This document shows positions 32,854-43,715 of a DNA stretch of 64,000 bases, piece by piece. Position 1 is the first letter of the stretch. Each line of letters opens with the position of its first letter. Made by a program: the position numbers and the translations under genes. Under the pieces are notes generated by a model. The model was not told the origin of the DNA. It ran no database searches and was given only the letters and a program-made list of their open reading frames with translations. The DNA comes from Adiantum capillus-veneris (Eukaryota > Streptophyta > Polypodiopsida > Polypodiales > Pteridaceae): assembly GCA_014529385.2 (NCBI GenBank), contig CM043962.1, forward strand, positions 91,442,680 to 91,506,679. The letters run 5' to 3'.

Positions 32854-32997
32854 AAAAATATTGCGTAGACAGAGAAAGAGGGAAAAAAAACCGCGTAGAG
32901 AGAGAAAAGAGGGGGGAAAAGTAGCGTAAAGAGAGAAAGAGGGGGAAAAATCGCATAGAGAGAGAAAGAGGGAAAAAAAAAACGAGAGATGATTAGC

Positions 32998-33047
<50 letters not shown>

Positions 33048-33180
33048 GGAAAATCGCGTAGAGAGAGAAAGAGAAAAAAAAAGTGGCATAGAGAGAGATG
33101 AATAGCGTAGAGAGAGAAAGTGTGGAGAGTCTCTGCCCGCCTAGAGAGAAAGAGGGAAAAAAAACAAAAAACAAAAAACC
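32798..33180. repeat. GA-rich tract: (GA)n and diverged gtagagagagaaagaggg units
   Basis: Pure (AG)n runs occupy about 32800-32850 and 33000-33040. They are joined by repeated units such as gcgtagagagagaaagaggg with A runs and CG-containing spacers (tcgcgtagag). It precedes LINE-3 ORF1 and may be that LINE's 5' untranslated region. Frames rich in Ser and Leu across it are a by-product. Confidence 0.85.
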
Positions 33181-33222
33181 CCTCTTCTTCCCCTCTCCCT
33201 CTCCTGGTGCGGCCTTCTAATC

Positions 33223-34095
33223 ATGAGAAAACAGAATGGCAAGGATGACCCGGCAGAGGATGCGATCCAAAAATGCAAAGAAGAATTGAGCGAGTCCATC
33301 AACAAGATCAACCGCCACCTCCTAGGTACTATTAACTTACTCGACGCGCGCGTGACAGCACAGGAAAGCACGATACATACACTTGAGGGTCGCGTGAAGG
33401 CCCAAGATGAGGAAATCGCACTACTCAAGAGAGAGCTTGCAGAGGTGCGATCGCAGAATGTCCTCGAAGAGGGAGAGCTTCAACCCTCAGTAATCAAAGA
33501 GCTTAACACAATTAAGGAACAAGTGCGGGCCATCAAAGAAGGTGGGGAGCAACAAAAAGAAATGGCGACCTCGTGGTTAGATGTCATCACAAAGACCCAA
33601 CAAAAAGCACAAAAGGCCAAAAAATGGATCGAGATTGTCAAGAAAGGAAAAGGCAAGGAAATAACCCCACCCCCACACCAATCATCATCAACTTGACACT
33701 AGAAGAGGAGCAAAGGAGACGTGTGTGGGCCTTACACGTAAGGATATGTGGCCTCCGAGACCAAGATAATGTGGATGAAGAGGTGAAAGAACTAATGACT
33801 CTGGTGGGGATCAACGAGCAGACGCATACGAGGGCTTGGAGAGTGGGCACTAAGAAAAGTGGGAGCAACGGAGAAACCTCGAAGGAAAGCGCACTCATTC
33901 TCCGCTTCTTCTCCATGGAAGCGAAGGACTTCTTGAAGAAGAGACCGACTCTAGAAGACTCGCATCTTTCTTGGAGATGACCTCACCCTCTTGCAGATTG
34001 CTCATATGCAAGAAGTAATGCCGGAAATTAGAGCAGCAGTGGAAAAGGGGAAGATTGCTTTTTACAAGGATGGAAAGGTGGTGATATTGGAGTGA
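33223..34095 (+). pseudogene. LINE-3 ORF1, coiled-coil RNA-binding protein
   Basis: ATG at 33223 begins MRKQNGKDDPAEDAIQKCKE, followed by a long heptad-like coiled coil (LLDARVTAQESTIHTLEGRV to LLKRELAEVRSQN). After a frame change near 33690 come RRRVWALHVRICGLRDQDNV (RRM-like strand), ALILRFFSMEAKDFLKKRP and, after another change near 33965, FLGDDLTLLQIAHMQEVMPE, ending at about 34095. The coiled coil, RRM and C-terminal D-L-T..Q block match the trimeric L1 ORF1 layout, so this ORF1 is unlike the DUF4283 type of LINE-1. Two LINE lineages are therefore present. Confidence 0.7.
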
Positions 34096-34135
34096 CGCCC
34101 CGCATGACTGTGTGAGACCTATGGGACCACACTAA

Positions 34136-35662
34136 AGATGGCAACCTGGAACTGTAATAGGTCACTCCGTCTTGATGTAGGGGCCTTTGAGGATAGCTTC
34201 ACAGGGGGAGATCATTTTCTACTCTGAGACGCATCAAGCCCCTGGGCAATCCATGCCACAGGTGAGCGGATATAGATGGGAGACAGCCTGCAGACAAGAG
34301 ACCAGATCTGAGCATCGAGGACGGGGCTCAGGGGGAGTGGCAGTTCTATTCAGGGAGGAGTTGCAGCCATTGATATATATAGCGCGCAAGGATGAACAGG
34401 CTAGGTACATGTGGGTGAGGCTCAGGGCAGGGACGGGCAGATACCTCTACATTTCTATCTGTTACTTTCCTCCTATTATGTCAGTATATGCCTCACCTAG
34501 AGGACAATAGGACAATCCCCCTTTCCTATTCTGGATAATGACATATGGGAGTTTTCCAAGGATGGTGACATTATCATACTAGGGGATTTCAATGCTAGGA
34601 CTGCCCACCACCAGACAATATTTTATTATACTTCCGAGGAGATGCTTAGGGAGCTGGACGTTACAGAGATGGGTCTATCCAGACTATCACAAGATGAGGA
34701 ATACACTGAATATGGCAGATACTCATAGATTGGCCATTTTGAATGGCCTACAAAGATTTTCGACAGCTGGAGGTTTTACTTGCTTTTCAGACCGACATGG
34801 TGCCAGCACAGTGGATTATGTTATGGCCCAGCCAGGTCTTATTCCATTCTTTCAGGATTACATGGTGGGCGCTAGGCCAGTTGGAGTAGCAGTTGATCAT
34901 GCTATCATGTCTTTCACCTTGACGTTTCAGTTCAGCACAGCTCCATTAGGAGAGGTCCCCACACACACTTGATATACCTTCATGAGGGAGACGGATTCTG
35001 TGTATATGGATGAGATATACAGGCAGCTATGCACCCAGGAGCCGGGATGGCTACCATGATGCAACATCAGAAGCATACCCTCACAGCCAGCCTACACGGA
35101 GACGATCTGGGAGCATGCCCAAGAATAGTTGGTATGATGAGGAGTGTTGAGAGACGAGGATCAAATTACAGAGGGAAGTGCTCATGGGTATTACCACACA
35201 TAGACAGTCACGGATTATCTTTCGCCGCCTAGTGCGACGAAAGAAAAGGGCTTATCTATCTCAGCTAGAGCGGGATCTGTATCAACTATTTATAAGTCAA
35301 GACTCGGGTGAAGCATGGAGGCTATTCCACGAGCATTCACCACCACCAGCGGTCACCTCCATTGAGGCATGGGGGGAATATGCCACATCTCTCTACACAG
35401 CATCAGGGCAACCACCTCTGCCGGACCCACTAGAGACATGCTTGGAGACATGTTCTTTCTTTTCTGCCGAGAGGGTAAGGAAAGCCATTGACAGGATGAA
35501 GACAAGGAGAGCACATGATCATGATGGTCTGGTAGCAGAGCACTTCATCCATGCTAGAGATATGCTTGCAGAGCTCCTGGCTCTAATGTTTAATTGAGCC
35601 ATGTATGAAGGCTTCCCTGAGACTTGGATTCCCGGGAATTATCGCACCATCATGATTGGTCA
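34136..35662 (+). pseudogene. LINE-3 ORF2: endonuclease and RT N-terminus
   Basis: The start MATWNCNRSLRLDVG (34137) is an APE-endonuclease first block. Others are IIFYSETHQAPGQ (catalytic Glu), DGDIIILGDFNARTAHHQ (about 34560-34610), ASTVDYVMAQPG and VAVDHAIMSFTL (the SDH equivalent). A linker follows (RRLVRRKKRAYLSQLERDL), then RT block 0 (SAERVRKAIDRMKTRRAHDH, DGLVAEHF) and NYRTIMIG, where the sequence ends at about 35662. Stops and frameshifts occur near 34505, 34975 and 35595. It could be the 5' half of the LINE-2 family, of which only 3' halves are seen elsewhere in the window. Confidence 0.75.
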
Positions 35663-36051
35663 CCATTCAGAGGTTTTATGTTTTGCATTCGTTGAGAGGT
35701 CTGATGGTTTTTTAATTGATTTTTGCTTTATTGCTCAGTCGATTGGGAGATGGGCGTCGACAGTAACCATCGTAGTTGAGATCAGTGTTTTCTTGAATAC
35801 AGTTGCCCAGTGTGATGCCGCAGTATATCTGTTACAGGATTCAAGGCGATTGTTTTCCTATGTGAACAAAGTAATATTTTGTGCACGGGACAGGCTTAAT
35901 AGCTGCACATGTTTGAATATGGCTTGAAACGCTGTAGGTGTTTTCAAATATCACTTGCTATGTAACTTTACATTCATGGTATATTTGCATCTACATCTTT
36001 TTTAACCAATTTTTTGGTTTATTGGATGCTATTTGTTTGATTGCACACCAG
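35663..36051 (+). other. AT-rich probable intron sequence
   Basis: No transposon domain is seen. T-rich composition and the acceptor-like ttgcacaccag before 36052 fit intron sequence of the EDR2-like gene. Confidence 0.4.
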
Positions 36052-36402
36052 GAAACAGGTCATCGATTCAAGAACACAGTTTTGGCACTCATGAGATTAA
36101 CCCCTCATGGTAGGATCATGTTTCGTAGCAATTCACTGTCCAAACAACTAACAAACACAGATGACCATCATTTGGGTTTGTGCACCAAACAGCTTATGAT
36201 TGATCAATATTCTTGCTATTTGATAGCTAGAGCTGAAGCACAGGAGCTGGTTGCTGGTTCAAGTGAAGTGGACATAAATTTGAATCATTTTATTGGATCG
36301 TTGCCTCAAGCATCCACCCATAAAGCTTCTGGCTGCTGGACGGATCCCGGTGGAGAAGATTTTATGGTTCGAGGGAAATCATATCCAAGTGACCTCGTCA
36401 AG
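36052..36402 (+). CDS. EDR2-like exon: linker and start of DUF1336 (EDR2_C) domain
   Basis: Open for 117 codons after the acceptor cacaccag. The last third reads SSEVDINLNHFIGSLPQAS, then GCWTDPGGEDFMVRGKSYPS and DLVK. The C-W-[ST]-x-P-x-G-E-x-F-M-[VI]-R-G-K-[ST]-Y motif is characteristic of the C-terminal domain of plant ENHANCED DISEASE RESISTANCE 2-like lipid-binding proteins. The first 80 residues are less certain and may include intron. The exon ends GTCAAG at 36402 in phase 0, matching the family boundary, but the next bases are GC, not GT. Confidence 0.7.
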
Positions 36403-36577
36403 GCATTATTGCTGTCCCCTCTCTCTAATTTTTAAGTATGAAGTTTATGTATGCCTTTGCTTTTTTTGCTACGAAGATATTGTCCTAATCATGATATGAA
36501 AAACTGCAGAAAGCTTCAGACAGATGTTAGTCAATGAATATGCAAATTGAGTATACATGCCGACCATTTCTGTGCAG

Positions 36578-36679
36578 GTTTCTGGTGGAGAACCACTTCT
36601 GAAACTTCTTGCAGTTGATTGGTTCTATTCTGAGAGGAGGATAGATTCTGTTGCAAAAAATTGCAAATGTGTTGTTCAG
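36578..36679 (+). CDS. EDR2-like exon: DUF1336 core
   Basis: Exactly 34 codons between acceptor tttctgtgcag and donor gtgagc: VSGGEPLLKLLAVDWFYSER, then RIDSVAKNCKCVVQ. GGEPLLKLLAVDWF is the most conserved block of the EDR2 C-terminal domain. Both introns around it are in phase 0, as expected from the uninterrupted protein family. No stop or frameshift is visible, so this exon looks functional or only recently inactive. Confidence 0.85.
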
Positions 36680-37205
36680 GTGAGCCGATTGAGGTACTTT
36701 CTTTAGATTCTGGTCCCTGATAACTTTGTTCTTGATATGAGGTCAGTGCATCATAGTACATAATCTGGATGCTCACAGCAGTGATGGGAGTGTTTTGGTG
36801 GTAGTAATTCTGGCAAATAGTGTTCTATAAAGATAATATCGTTGATAAATATGCAAATGAATCCACAATACAAAGAGTCCACCAAGGCAATGTTCAAAAT
36901 CTTCCTCATGGCTCCACTTTGGAAGAAAGCGCTGTTGATAACTTGAAAATAATAGAGCTAGAAAGCAAAGGACAAAGACCATACTAGAGACTTGGTTGCA
37001 CGGTTTTATTTGGTGAGCTGAGCAACAGTTGGCTTATATGGGATTTTGCACTGCCTCTGTGGCTCTTATGTCACAATTCTATCTCATACACCTGTGTGGT
37101 CTCTATTTACTTAATATTCTAAATTTTTTTAATATAATGAGATAGGCTGCGTCTTAAAAATAGAATGCTTTCAAGTCTGACTTTGCTGATGTCGTCTTGT
37201 GGCAG

Positions 37206-37253
37206 TCTGAAGCAGGAAAACAGCTTCCTTTTATTTTGATTGTAAATTTACAG
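37206..37253 (+). CDS. EDR2-like exon: DUF1336, third exon
   Basis: Sixteen codons between acceptor gtcttgtggcag and donor gtagac: SEAGKQLPFILIVNLQ. It continues the family order directly after the VVQ end of the preceding exon, in phase 0. The next expected block (V-P-[AG]-x-x-x-Y) was searched by eye up to 38493 and not found. Either the next intron runs past the Ty3 cluster or the gene is broken. Confidence 0.8.
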
Positions 37254-38493
37254 GTAGACACTGTTCCAACTGGATTTCGTGTTGCTTCAGAAAAAAATGT
37301 ATAACTAGTCTTTTCAAAATTAAAGATAAAAGTAGTGTGTGTGGAATAGGAAGATGTTCGGCTTGTTCTGTCCCATGCGCAAGATAATATAACCGTTTCA
37401 AAAATCTGCAATTTTTGTGCAAACTGTTGCTGAAACTTTACCTTTCTTCCTTGTTATACCTAATCAAATCATCACAAATTTGTGAGATTTTGGACCGGCA
37501 GCTGTATGATGGATGAAAAATTCCTCAAGGCCGGAAAAATGCTTTCTTTCTGGAGCAGATGGACCTCATGTATTTTTTTGTGAGCATCTTGTTCTTCATA
37601 GAAATCAAGTCCAATCATATTATGTAATATGTTACTTTTCCACTGATACTTGTCAACAGTCTGGTGGAATTAGTACATCTCATGAGTTTGTAGTGGGTAG
37701 GATTCTGACAAAGGCCGAAAATAATCAGTGAATTGTTGGCTATGTTGGGAGTTCTTGATTGTTTCTAACATTAGAAAATGACAAATAAGTATAAATAGAA
37801 GAACCATAGGTAGTCATCAAAAAGTTATATCATGAATAATCACCAAATATCAAGAAAGTTTATCCAAAAAAGGCTCAACACTTTTTTTGTCTTTGACCAT
37901 TATTAAGTTTTGTGACAAGTTCTGAACTTATCACTTCTGTGTTTTTAGAGCCTTGTATTTTCTAGGGGGCTCAATCACAAGAGTTTGTTTAGAACTAGCT
38001 GTTGACAGGTCATTCAACATGAAGAGGAACATTATTGAAGACTGTTGGGGCAGCTGTTGGTAGACCTTTAAGCATTTGAAAACCCCTGAATCGTATGTGT
38101 GGATGTTGCTTGCATGTTGCGGCATCTACAACAGGTGCATGTGATTATTATGTTCACGTGTAAGGCGTGATTCCTTCATTGCACAATGTCTAGCCATTAA
38201 AATGTGCTTTTTACCTCCTGGTTGTGTTGCAGGGCTGATGGCCACCACAAATTCCAAGCCACCATCTCTTGATGGGTAGTCATGCCATTGAGACTTGTTG
38301 GAATTAGGGTTGCAGGAAAACACAGCTTGGAGAAGACGAAGGAAGCACAGAGAGTGTATTACTTAGCATGCAATGGAAAAGTTAAGATAGCCCTAGAGTG
38401 ATGGGCGTATATACAATGCACGGGGAAAAAACCTCCTAGTGAGGGAAAAAATGCCCTGGCGGTCCTAAGTGTGTTCACACACATTACTACCTG
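37254..38493. other. no gene recognised
   Basis: AT-rich sequence, probably intron or intergenic. It has several short open frames on both strands (for example 37513-37731) but none with a recognisable domain. Confidence 0.4.
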
Positions 38494-39041
38494 TGTAGCA
38501 GGCTACAGTGTCACTTTCACAGGACACACAGTTAGTACAGTTGGGCGAGGCTGGTTCACACTGGACTGGAAAAACTCTCTTGGCTGGGCAGTGACACGTG
38601 GCAGGGGATACGGACGGTGGTCTAGTGTACATCGTGGCCAGGTCACCACCACTCAGTTGGGGATAGCTTTAGATGGCTAACATTTATGAGCCGTTGGTGG
38701 CTCTTTATGATTGTACATATGAGTAGCAGCTGTTGGGTCATCGGATCATGTTCTAGATATATGGTCCAGCGTCGTCGTCTAGAGTGGCAAGTCTATACAC
38801 AGCATTGCTTCACCATCCCTGCACATCTGAGCCATTGTACCTGTGAGTCCTGGGTTGGAGCTGAGTGTGCTGCCACGCCAAAGTCTATATCAGTTCTTTG
38901 AGATAGTCGAGTCATATGTTGTGGTCTGCTGCTGTTGTCTATTTGTTTCCTTTGTTTTTAGTCTGTTTTGAGTGAGATTGTCACGCACATTGCACTGAGG
39001 AGCACCCACTGTAGAGAGAACGACACACTATCCACGCTACA
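38494..39041 (+). repeat. 5' LTR of element B
   Basis: 548 bp, from tgtagcaggctacag to ccacgctaca, matching 11408-11979 and both C LTRs in reverse. It carries the same TGTAGC-AG-GCTACA hairpin at its start. Confidence 0.85.
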
Positions 39042-39345
39042 GGTGCTCTCATTTTGGCGATCACAGTGGGACCTCAACTGAAGTCTCACTCTGTGAGAAT
39101 ACAAAGAGTGAAGCTAGTGGTTTTTTACCAAGCTTCGCCTACCTTACCTTGCACTGTGTGGTCTGCTGGTCTGGTCTCCTCTCGCCCTGGTCCAACTGGT
39201 CTAGTCCTCTCGCCCTGGTCCAACCAGCCCTCGTCCCTGGTCTAGTCCTCCTCGTCCCTGGTCCACCATCCTGGGTCTAGTACTTGCCTGGTCTAGTAGA
39301 TTCTAGACCTGTCTTCAGCTTGTTAAAGGTTTTCTTGCCCAAAGC

Positions 39346-41219
39346 TTGGATTGGATTGGTGGTCGCTGCATGACACATACAAGGCGGTCAGTCGAGCGTC
39401 AATGCGCACTACTGAGTCCTCTGAAGTACTACAACAGAAGACGACCCTTGGTACCTAGTAGAAGTCCATCAACCTCGTCACCCAGACCTCCACGTACAAC
39501 ATCACCCATTCCTCCATCCAGTTCCACATCTTCCCGATCACCTTCCCCAGTAAAGCTCTCTCCTATTCTGTTCCAGCAGGCTATTGAGCAACGGGCTCCT
39601 AAGCAAGGGGCCATGGAGGCGTTAGCGGGTGTTTTGGCCAAGGTAAACATCAAGTTCCCTACCTTCAAAGGACTCTCTTCAGAAGATGCTGACAACCATG
39701 CAAGGAGGTTTGTATCTCTTTGTAGGGGTCGTGGTCTTAACAAAGAAGATGCTTATTTGGTACTCTTTCCATCTACCTTGGATGGCTTAGCAGACAAATG
39801 GTACAGCCAGTTTGCAGAGAACCATTTTGCAACTTGGACAGCCTTAAGACAACAGTTTTGTGCAGCATTCAGGCCAAGTGACTACCAGGAGAAGGTTTTG
39901 GATGAGTTGGCCAACATGGTGCTCCAGCTAGAGGAGACTTTTGCAGAGCTTATGACTAAAACCAAGTCTCTGGTTGCCAAGCTTCCCCAGCAACCCGGTG
40001 AATTTATGGTTAAGAAGTGGGTGGAGAAGGCACTTCCCAAAACTTCTCAGCAAAAACTCCGAGAGAGTCTCCGACCCGACGCCACTCTGGAGGAGTTCAT
40101 CGCAGCTGCTACTAGGATAGAGGGGGCTAGGAAGCTGTTCAACAACTCCCCTCACATAGAGACCCCCTCTGTGTTTTCGGAAAGTCCTGCTGATCCATTG
40201 ACTTCTTTACGTAGAGAACTTGAAGCCCTAAAACTACAACGCGCTCTTCAAGAGGAGAAATCAATCTCTCTTCGCCAGGAGAAACCACCACATCTTGAGG
40301 CTTTGGATCAAATCAAGAGAGAGCTAGAAGAGCTTCGGTCTCAGCAACAGACTAAGGCTATGGTATGGTCAGCTCGTGTCGCTCTCCAAGACGTCCTCCA
40401 CAGGATTGTCCCCTTCGGGCTTATTGCCACTTCTGCGAAAAGTCTGGGCATGAAGACAAGTATTGCTACTATATCAAGGGATTGCGGCAAATACAACAGT
40501 CTATGTCCTTCTCTCTAATAAGGGATAGCACCTGCATCCAACATGGTTTCACCCTATGGCCATCAAAACCCAATGCCACCTCTGCTGACAACACCTCCTA
40601 TGCAAGCTATGCAAGGTATGCACAACAACTTTGCATCCCCAAGCTTTTATGAGGCTAGTACTCCTTCAGTTCCCCAAAGCTTCTACACTTCAGCATCCAA
40701 CCCCATGCAGCAAGGGCCGAGACCACCTCGCCCCTCAAATAGGCCAATTTTGTGCTACAAGTGCGAGGAGTATGGACATTATCAGAGCAAATTCCGTTGC
40801 CAGAAGGATCCCCTCCTTGCCGACACTGCCATGAAGATAAGGATCACTATAGTCAGGATTGCCCAAAACAATTTGCATCCACATCTGCAAGCGCAAGCCA
40901 GACACAGCAGGAGTTTACATTCCCAAAGGTTAACTTCATCACAGTAAGCGCCATTCCACAGGCCCCGCCTTCCACTCTTGTAGTTGCTTCTCGCAATGGG
41001 TTGAAGCAGGTGGAAGAGCCGGCTGGTGTGCTCACACGGGCACAGAGAGCTGCTCGTGGCCTCAACCTACCTGGCGGTCCAATTTTTTCATCGCCAGTCA
41101 CACAAATGAGTCAAACTCCCTTAGTAGCTGACAAACTAGCAGGTAGTGCCAAGAGCCAACCTACCTCTCTTCTATCAGATATTGATGGTGATTTCATGGA
41201 AGCAGCAGAGGACTTGTAG
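39346..41219 (+). pseudogene. gag (element B)
   Basis: The first frame (39346-40518) holds a basic/Ser/Pro-rich N-terminus, the capsid-like retrotransposon gag domain (INIKFPTFKGLSSEDAD-type start, LDGLADKWYSQFAENHFATW, LPQQPGEFMVKKWVEKALP) and a charged coiled coil (LKLQRALQEEKSISLRQEKP). After a frame change at about 40370 come three Cys-rich fingers: CHFCEKSGHEDKYC, CYKCEEYGHYQSKF (last Cys replaced or out of frame) and CRHCHEDKDHYSQDC. Then follow PAGVLTRAQRAARGL and SLLSDIDGDFMEAAEDL, ending at a TAG at 41217. The three-finger arrangement is shared with A and C. Confidence 0.8.
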
Positions 41220-41259
41220 AAGCTTAAGATACCAGAGCAAGATCTAATCAAAAGAGAGA

Positions 41260-41950
41260 AGCCTACAGCGGAGTCACACCTTTCAGCAAGTGTCACTGTA
41301 CGACAGGCTTCGACTTGATGCAAATTTTAGAAATGACACCATTTCCATCATCCAGTCTTCTCTGTACCGTGGTGCAGGGCCTAGTGGCGGGCACCTACCT
41401 GTGCAGCCCTTGGAGTCCTACATGATTTCATATCGAGTTGCTCCCCTCACCGCCTACAAAAGTCCTCGTCTCACTGTGTCTATTCTTGGGCATCAATTCT
41501 CAGGCGTCATAGTGGATGGTGGATCTGGGATCAATGTGATGCCAAAATTTACTATGTTGGACTTAGGTCTGGAGCCTACCCGCCCTGCTCCATTCACTGT
41601 TACATTGGCAGACCAAACAACAATCTACCCTGTAGGCATAGTAGAGAAGGTGCCTCTGATGGTACAAGACTTCACATTTAGCTTGGATTTTGTGGTGGTC
41701 GGTCTTCCTAAGATGCAGGGAGGATTTCCTTTGTTGATTGGTAGACCATGGTTGCGGCATACTAAGGCACTTCATGATTGGGAAAACGACGCCATGTGGA
41801 TATATACTCCTGGCTCCCCCATGCAACCAATTCGGCTCGACGAAGGTATGGATCCAGTGGTTCATCACATCTCATTGTCAGTACAGTCCAACCCCGACCC
41901 TGAGCAGCCCATCCTACCTGACGGATCTGACGAAGACCTGCTGCAATAGT
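41260..41950 (+). pseudogene. aspartic protease domain (element B)
   Basis: The open frame 41290-41949 contains LTVSILGHQFSGVIVDGGSG, with DGGS as the active-site motif, then INVMPKFTMLDLGL, FTVTLADQTTIYPVGIVEKV and GFPLLIGRPWLRHTKA (the I-G-R-P flap end). A Pro/Ser-rich tail leads towards RT. It would cleave the Gag-Pol precursor in an active element. The reading frame here is intact for 219 codons, although it is flanked by a stop on each side. Confidence 0.8.
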
Positions 41951-42270
41951 TGGAAGCTACCACCTCGATGCCATGCTATGTAGTCTCTATTAAAAACCCA
42001 CCTGTGCCGGTAACAATCTCTCTCTCCCAGTTCCTCAAGCGGACACCAATGTCCTAAGCCCTATAGCAGAAAGTGTGCAAGTCGAAGAAGTGTGTTAGTC
42101 CCTGATTCCCATGATTCAAATGTTCCTCTGATAAAGCCGTCGGCCTCGATGAACCTATAACACATCACTGAAGGGGGAAGAAATCTCCTCTGCATGAACT
42201 TGCCAATGATTCCCCCCTTCCTCTAACATCTCCCAGGTCGGACGTCCCGTCCCCTCAAAAGCACTCTGCT

Positions 42271-43715
42271 ATGTCTGTGTGTGAAGATTTACCTTTCGAG
42301 GAGCTTTCACTAGGATGGTTACAAGAAGCGTATGCAGAGTTTCCAATCGATCAAACACCAGCACATGATGTCTCGAAGCTCCAAGAGGCAGCTCACTTCT
42401 CAACTTCTGAAGTACTCTCCACAGTTACACCTCCTGACCTGGTCAAAAAAGTCAACCTGGGCGACCCCGACAACCCTCAGCACGTCCTCTTAGCAGCTTG
42501 GTTATGGGAGTATACCGCATTACTTGATCAGGTAGTTTCTTTTATACACTCTTTTAAGGATGTTGTTGCTTGGTCCTACAAGGATTTAGAAGGGATCCCA
42601 CCAGAATTGGGTCTCTACACTATCCCTCTGGTTGAAGGGGCTAAGCTTGTCAGAGGCCGAGCTTACAAGCTCAACCCAAAGTATGCAGAGGCTGTCAAGT
42701 CACAGTTCGAAAAAAATGCAAGAGGCAGGGATTATTGTACCTGTGGAGCACTCTGAGTGGTTATCACTCATGGTGATAGCGCCTAAGAAGCAATCCAATA
42801 AAATCCGTGTGTGCGTAGATTACCGCGCTCTGAACAAGGTAACTATCCCAGATGGTTCCCCCACACCTTTCACTGAGCGTGTGCTCGAAGATGTAGTAGG
42901 GCATGTATTGGACAGGTCATGGATGGGTTCAGTGGATACAGTTAGTTGGGCATCCATCCAGGTGATCAGATTAAAACGGCCTTTGTGACTCTACACAGGG
43001 TTGAAAAACGCTCCACCTTCACTCAATCGAGCAGTATATCTTATATTCTGTCCTTCACTTACGGATCACCTTCGCATCTTCATGGACGATTTTTCGACCT
43101 TCTCAGGTAGTCAATGTTCAACCCCGGTGGAAAATCTAGAAGAGCACCTTGCTCAGCTCTCTGCTGTCTTCCTCAGGTGCAGAGGCACGGCTAAAGCTCA
43201 ATCCTAACAAATGTCACTTTTTGGTCACTGAGGGCACACTTCTAGGCCATGTGGTGTCTGCCAAAGGTTTAGCACCTGACTCAGAGAAGATCGTGGCCAT
43301 CTTGAAGTTACCACACCTCCCATCAACCCGAAAGGTGTTCAGAGCTTTGTATGCCACACAGCCTATCATCGCAGGTTTATACGAATGTATGCACAGGTGG
43401 CTCAACCATTGACCCGACTTACTAGTGCTATTGTACCCTTTAAGTGGTCAAAACCTGAGGCTGAAGCATTTGCATACCTCAAAAAACGCCTCACTGAAGC
43501 ACCTATTTTACTAGCCCCAGATTGGTCTCTTTCTTTTCATGTGCATACTGATGCCAGTCAACTGGTTGTGGGTGCTATGTTGACTCAGCCTAGTAAGGAG
43601 TACAACCTGGATCGCCCTGTTCACTATGCAAGTCGCCTGGCAGAGCGCAACTACAGCACCACAGAAAGGGAAGGTTTGGCTATGATGTATTCTTTACAAA
43701 AGTTTGTCATTACTT
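42271..43715 (+). pseudogene. reverse transcriptase and RNase H (element B)
   Basis: N-terminal part SFKDVVAWSYKDLEGIPPEL and LVRGRAYKLNPKYAEAV, then after a frame change IIVPVEHSEWLSLMVIAPKK and IRVCVDYRALNKVTIPDG (motif 1/2). Motif A and B blocks are damaged (about 42900-43010) compared with MDGFNGYNQLGIHPDD in C. Motif C is LRIFMDDFSTFSG (FMDD, usual for this branch). After a frameshift: LNPNKCHFLVTEGTLLGHVV. RNase H has VHTDASQLVVGAML and NYSTTEREGLAMMY. A stop (tag) at about 43718 separates it from the rest of RNase H. Confidence 0.8.

Noticed and set aside
32573-33174. Long Ser/Leu/Phe-rich frames on the - strand
   Set aside because: Translation of (GA)n and A-rich repeat units. The real content is the LINE-2 end at 32573-32797 only.
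43070-43110. FMDD in place of YVDD in the OTA-like RT as an unusual active site
   Set aside because: FMDD is common in this plant Ty3 branch, and both B and C share it.
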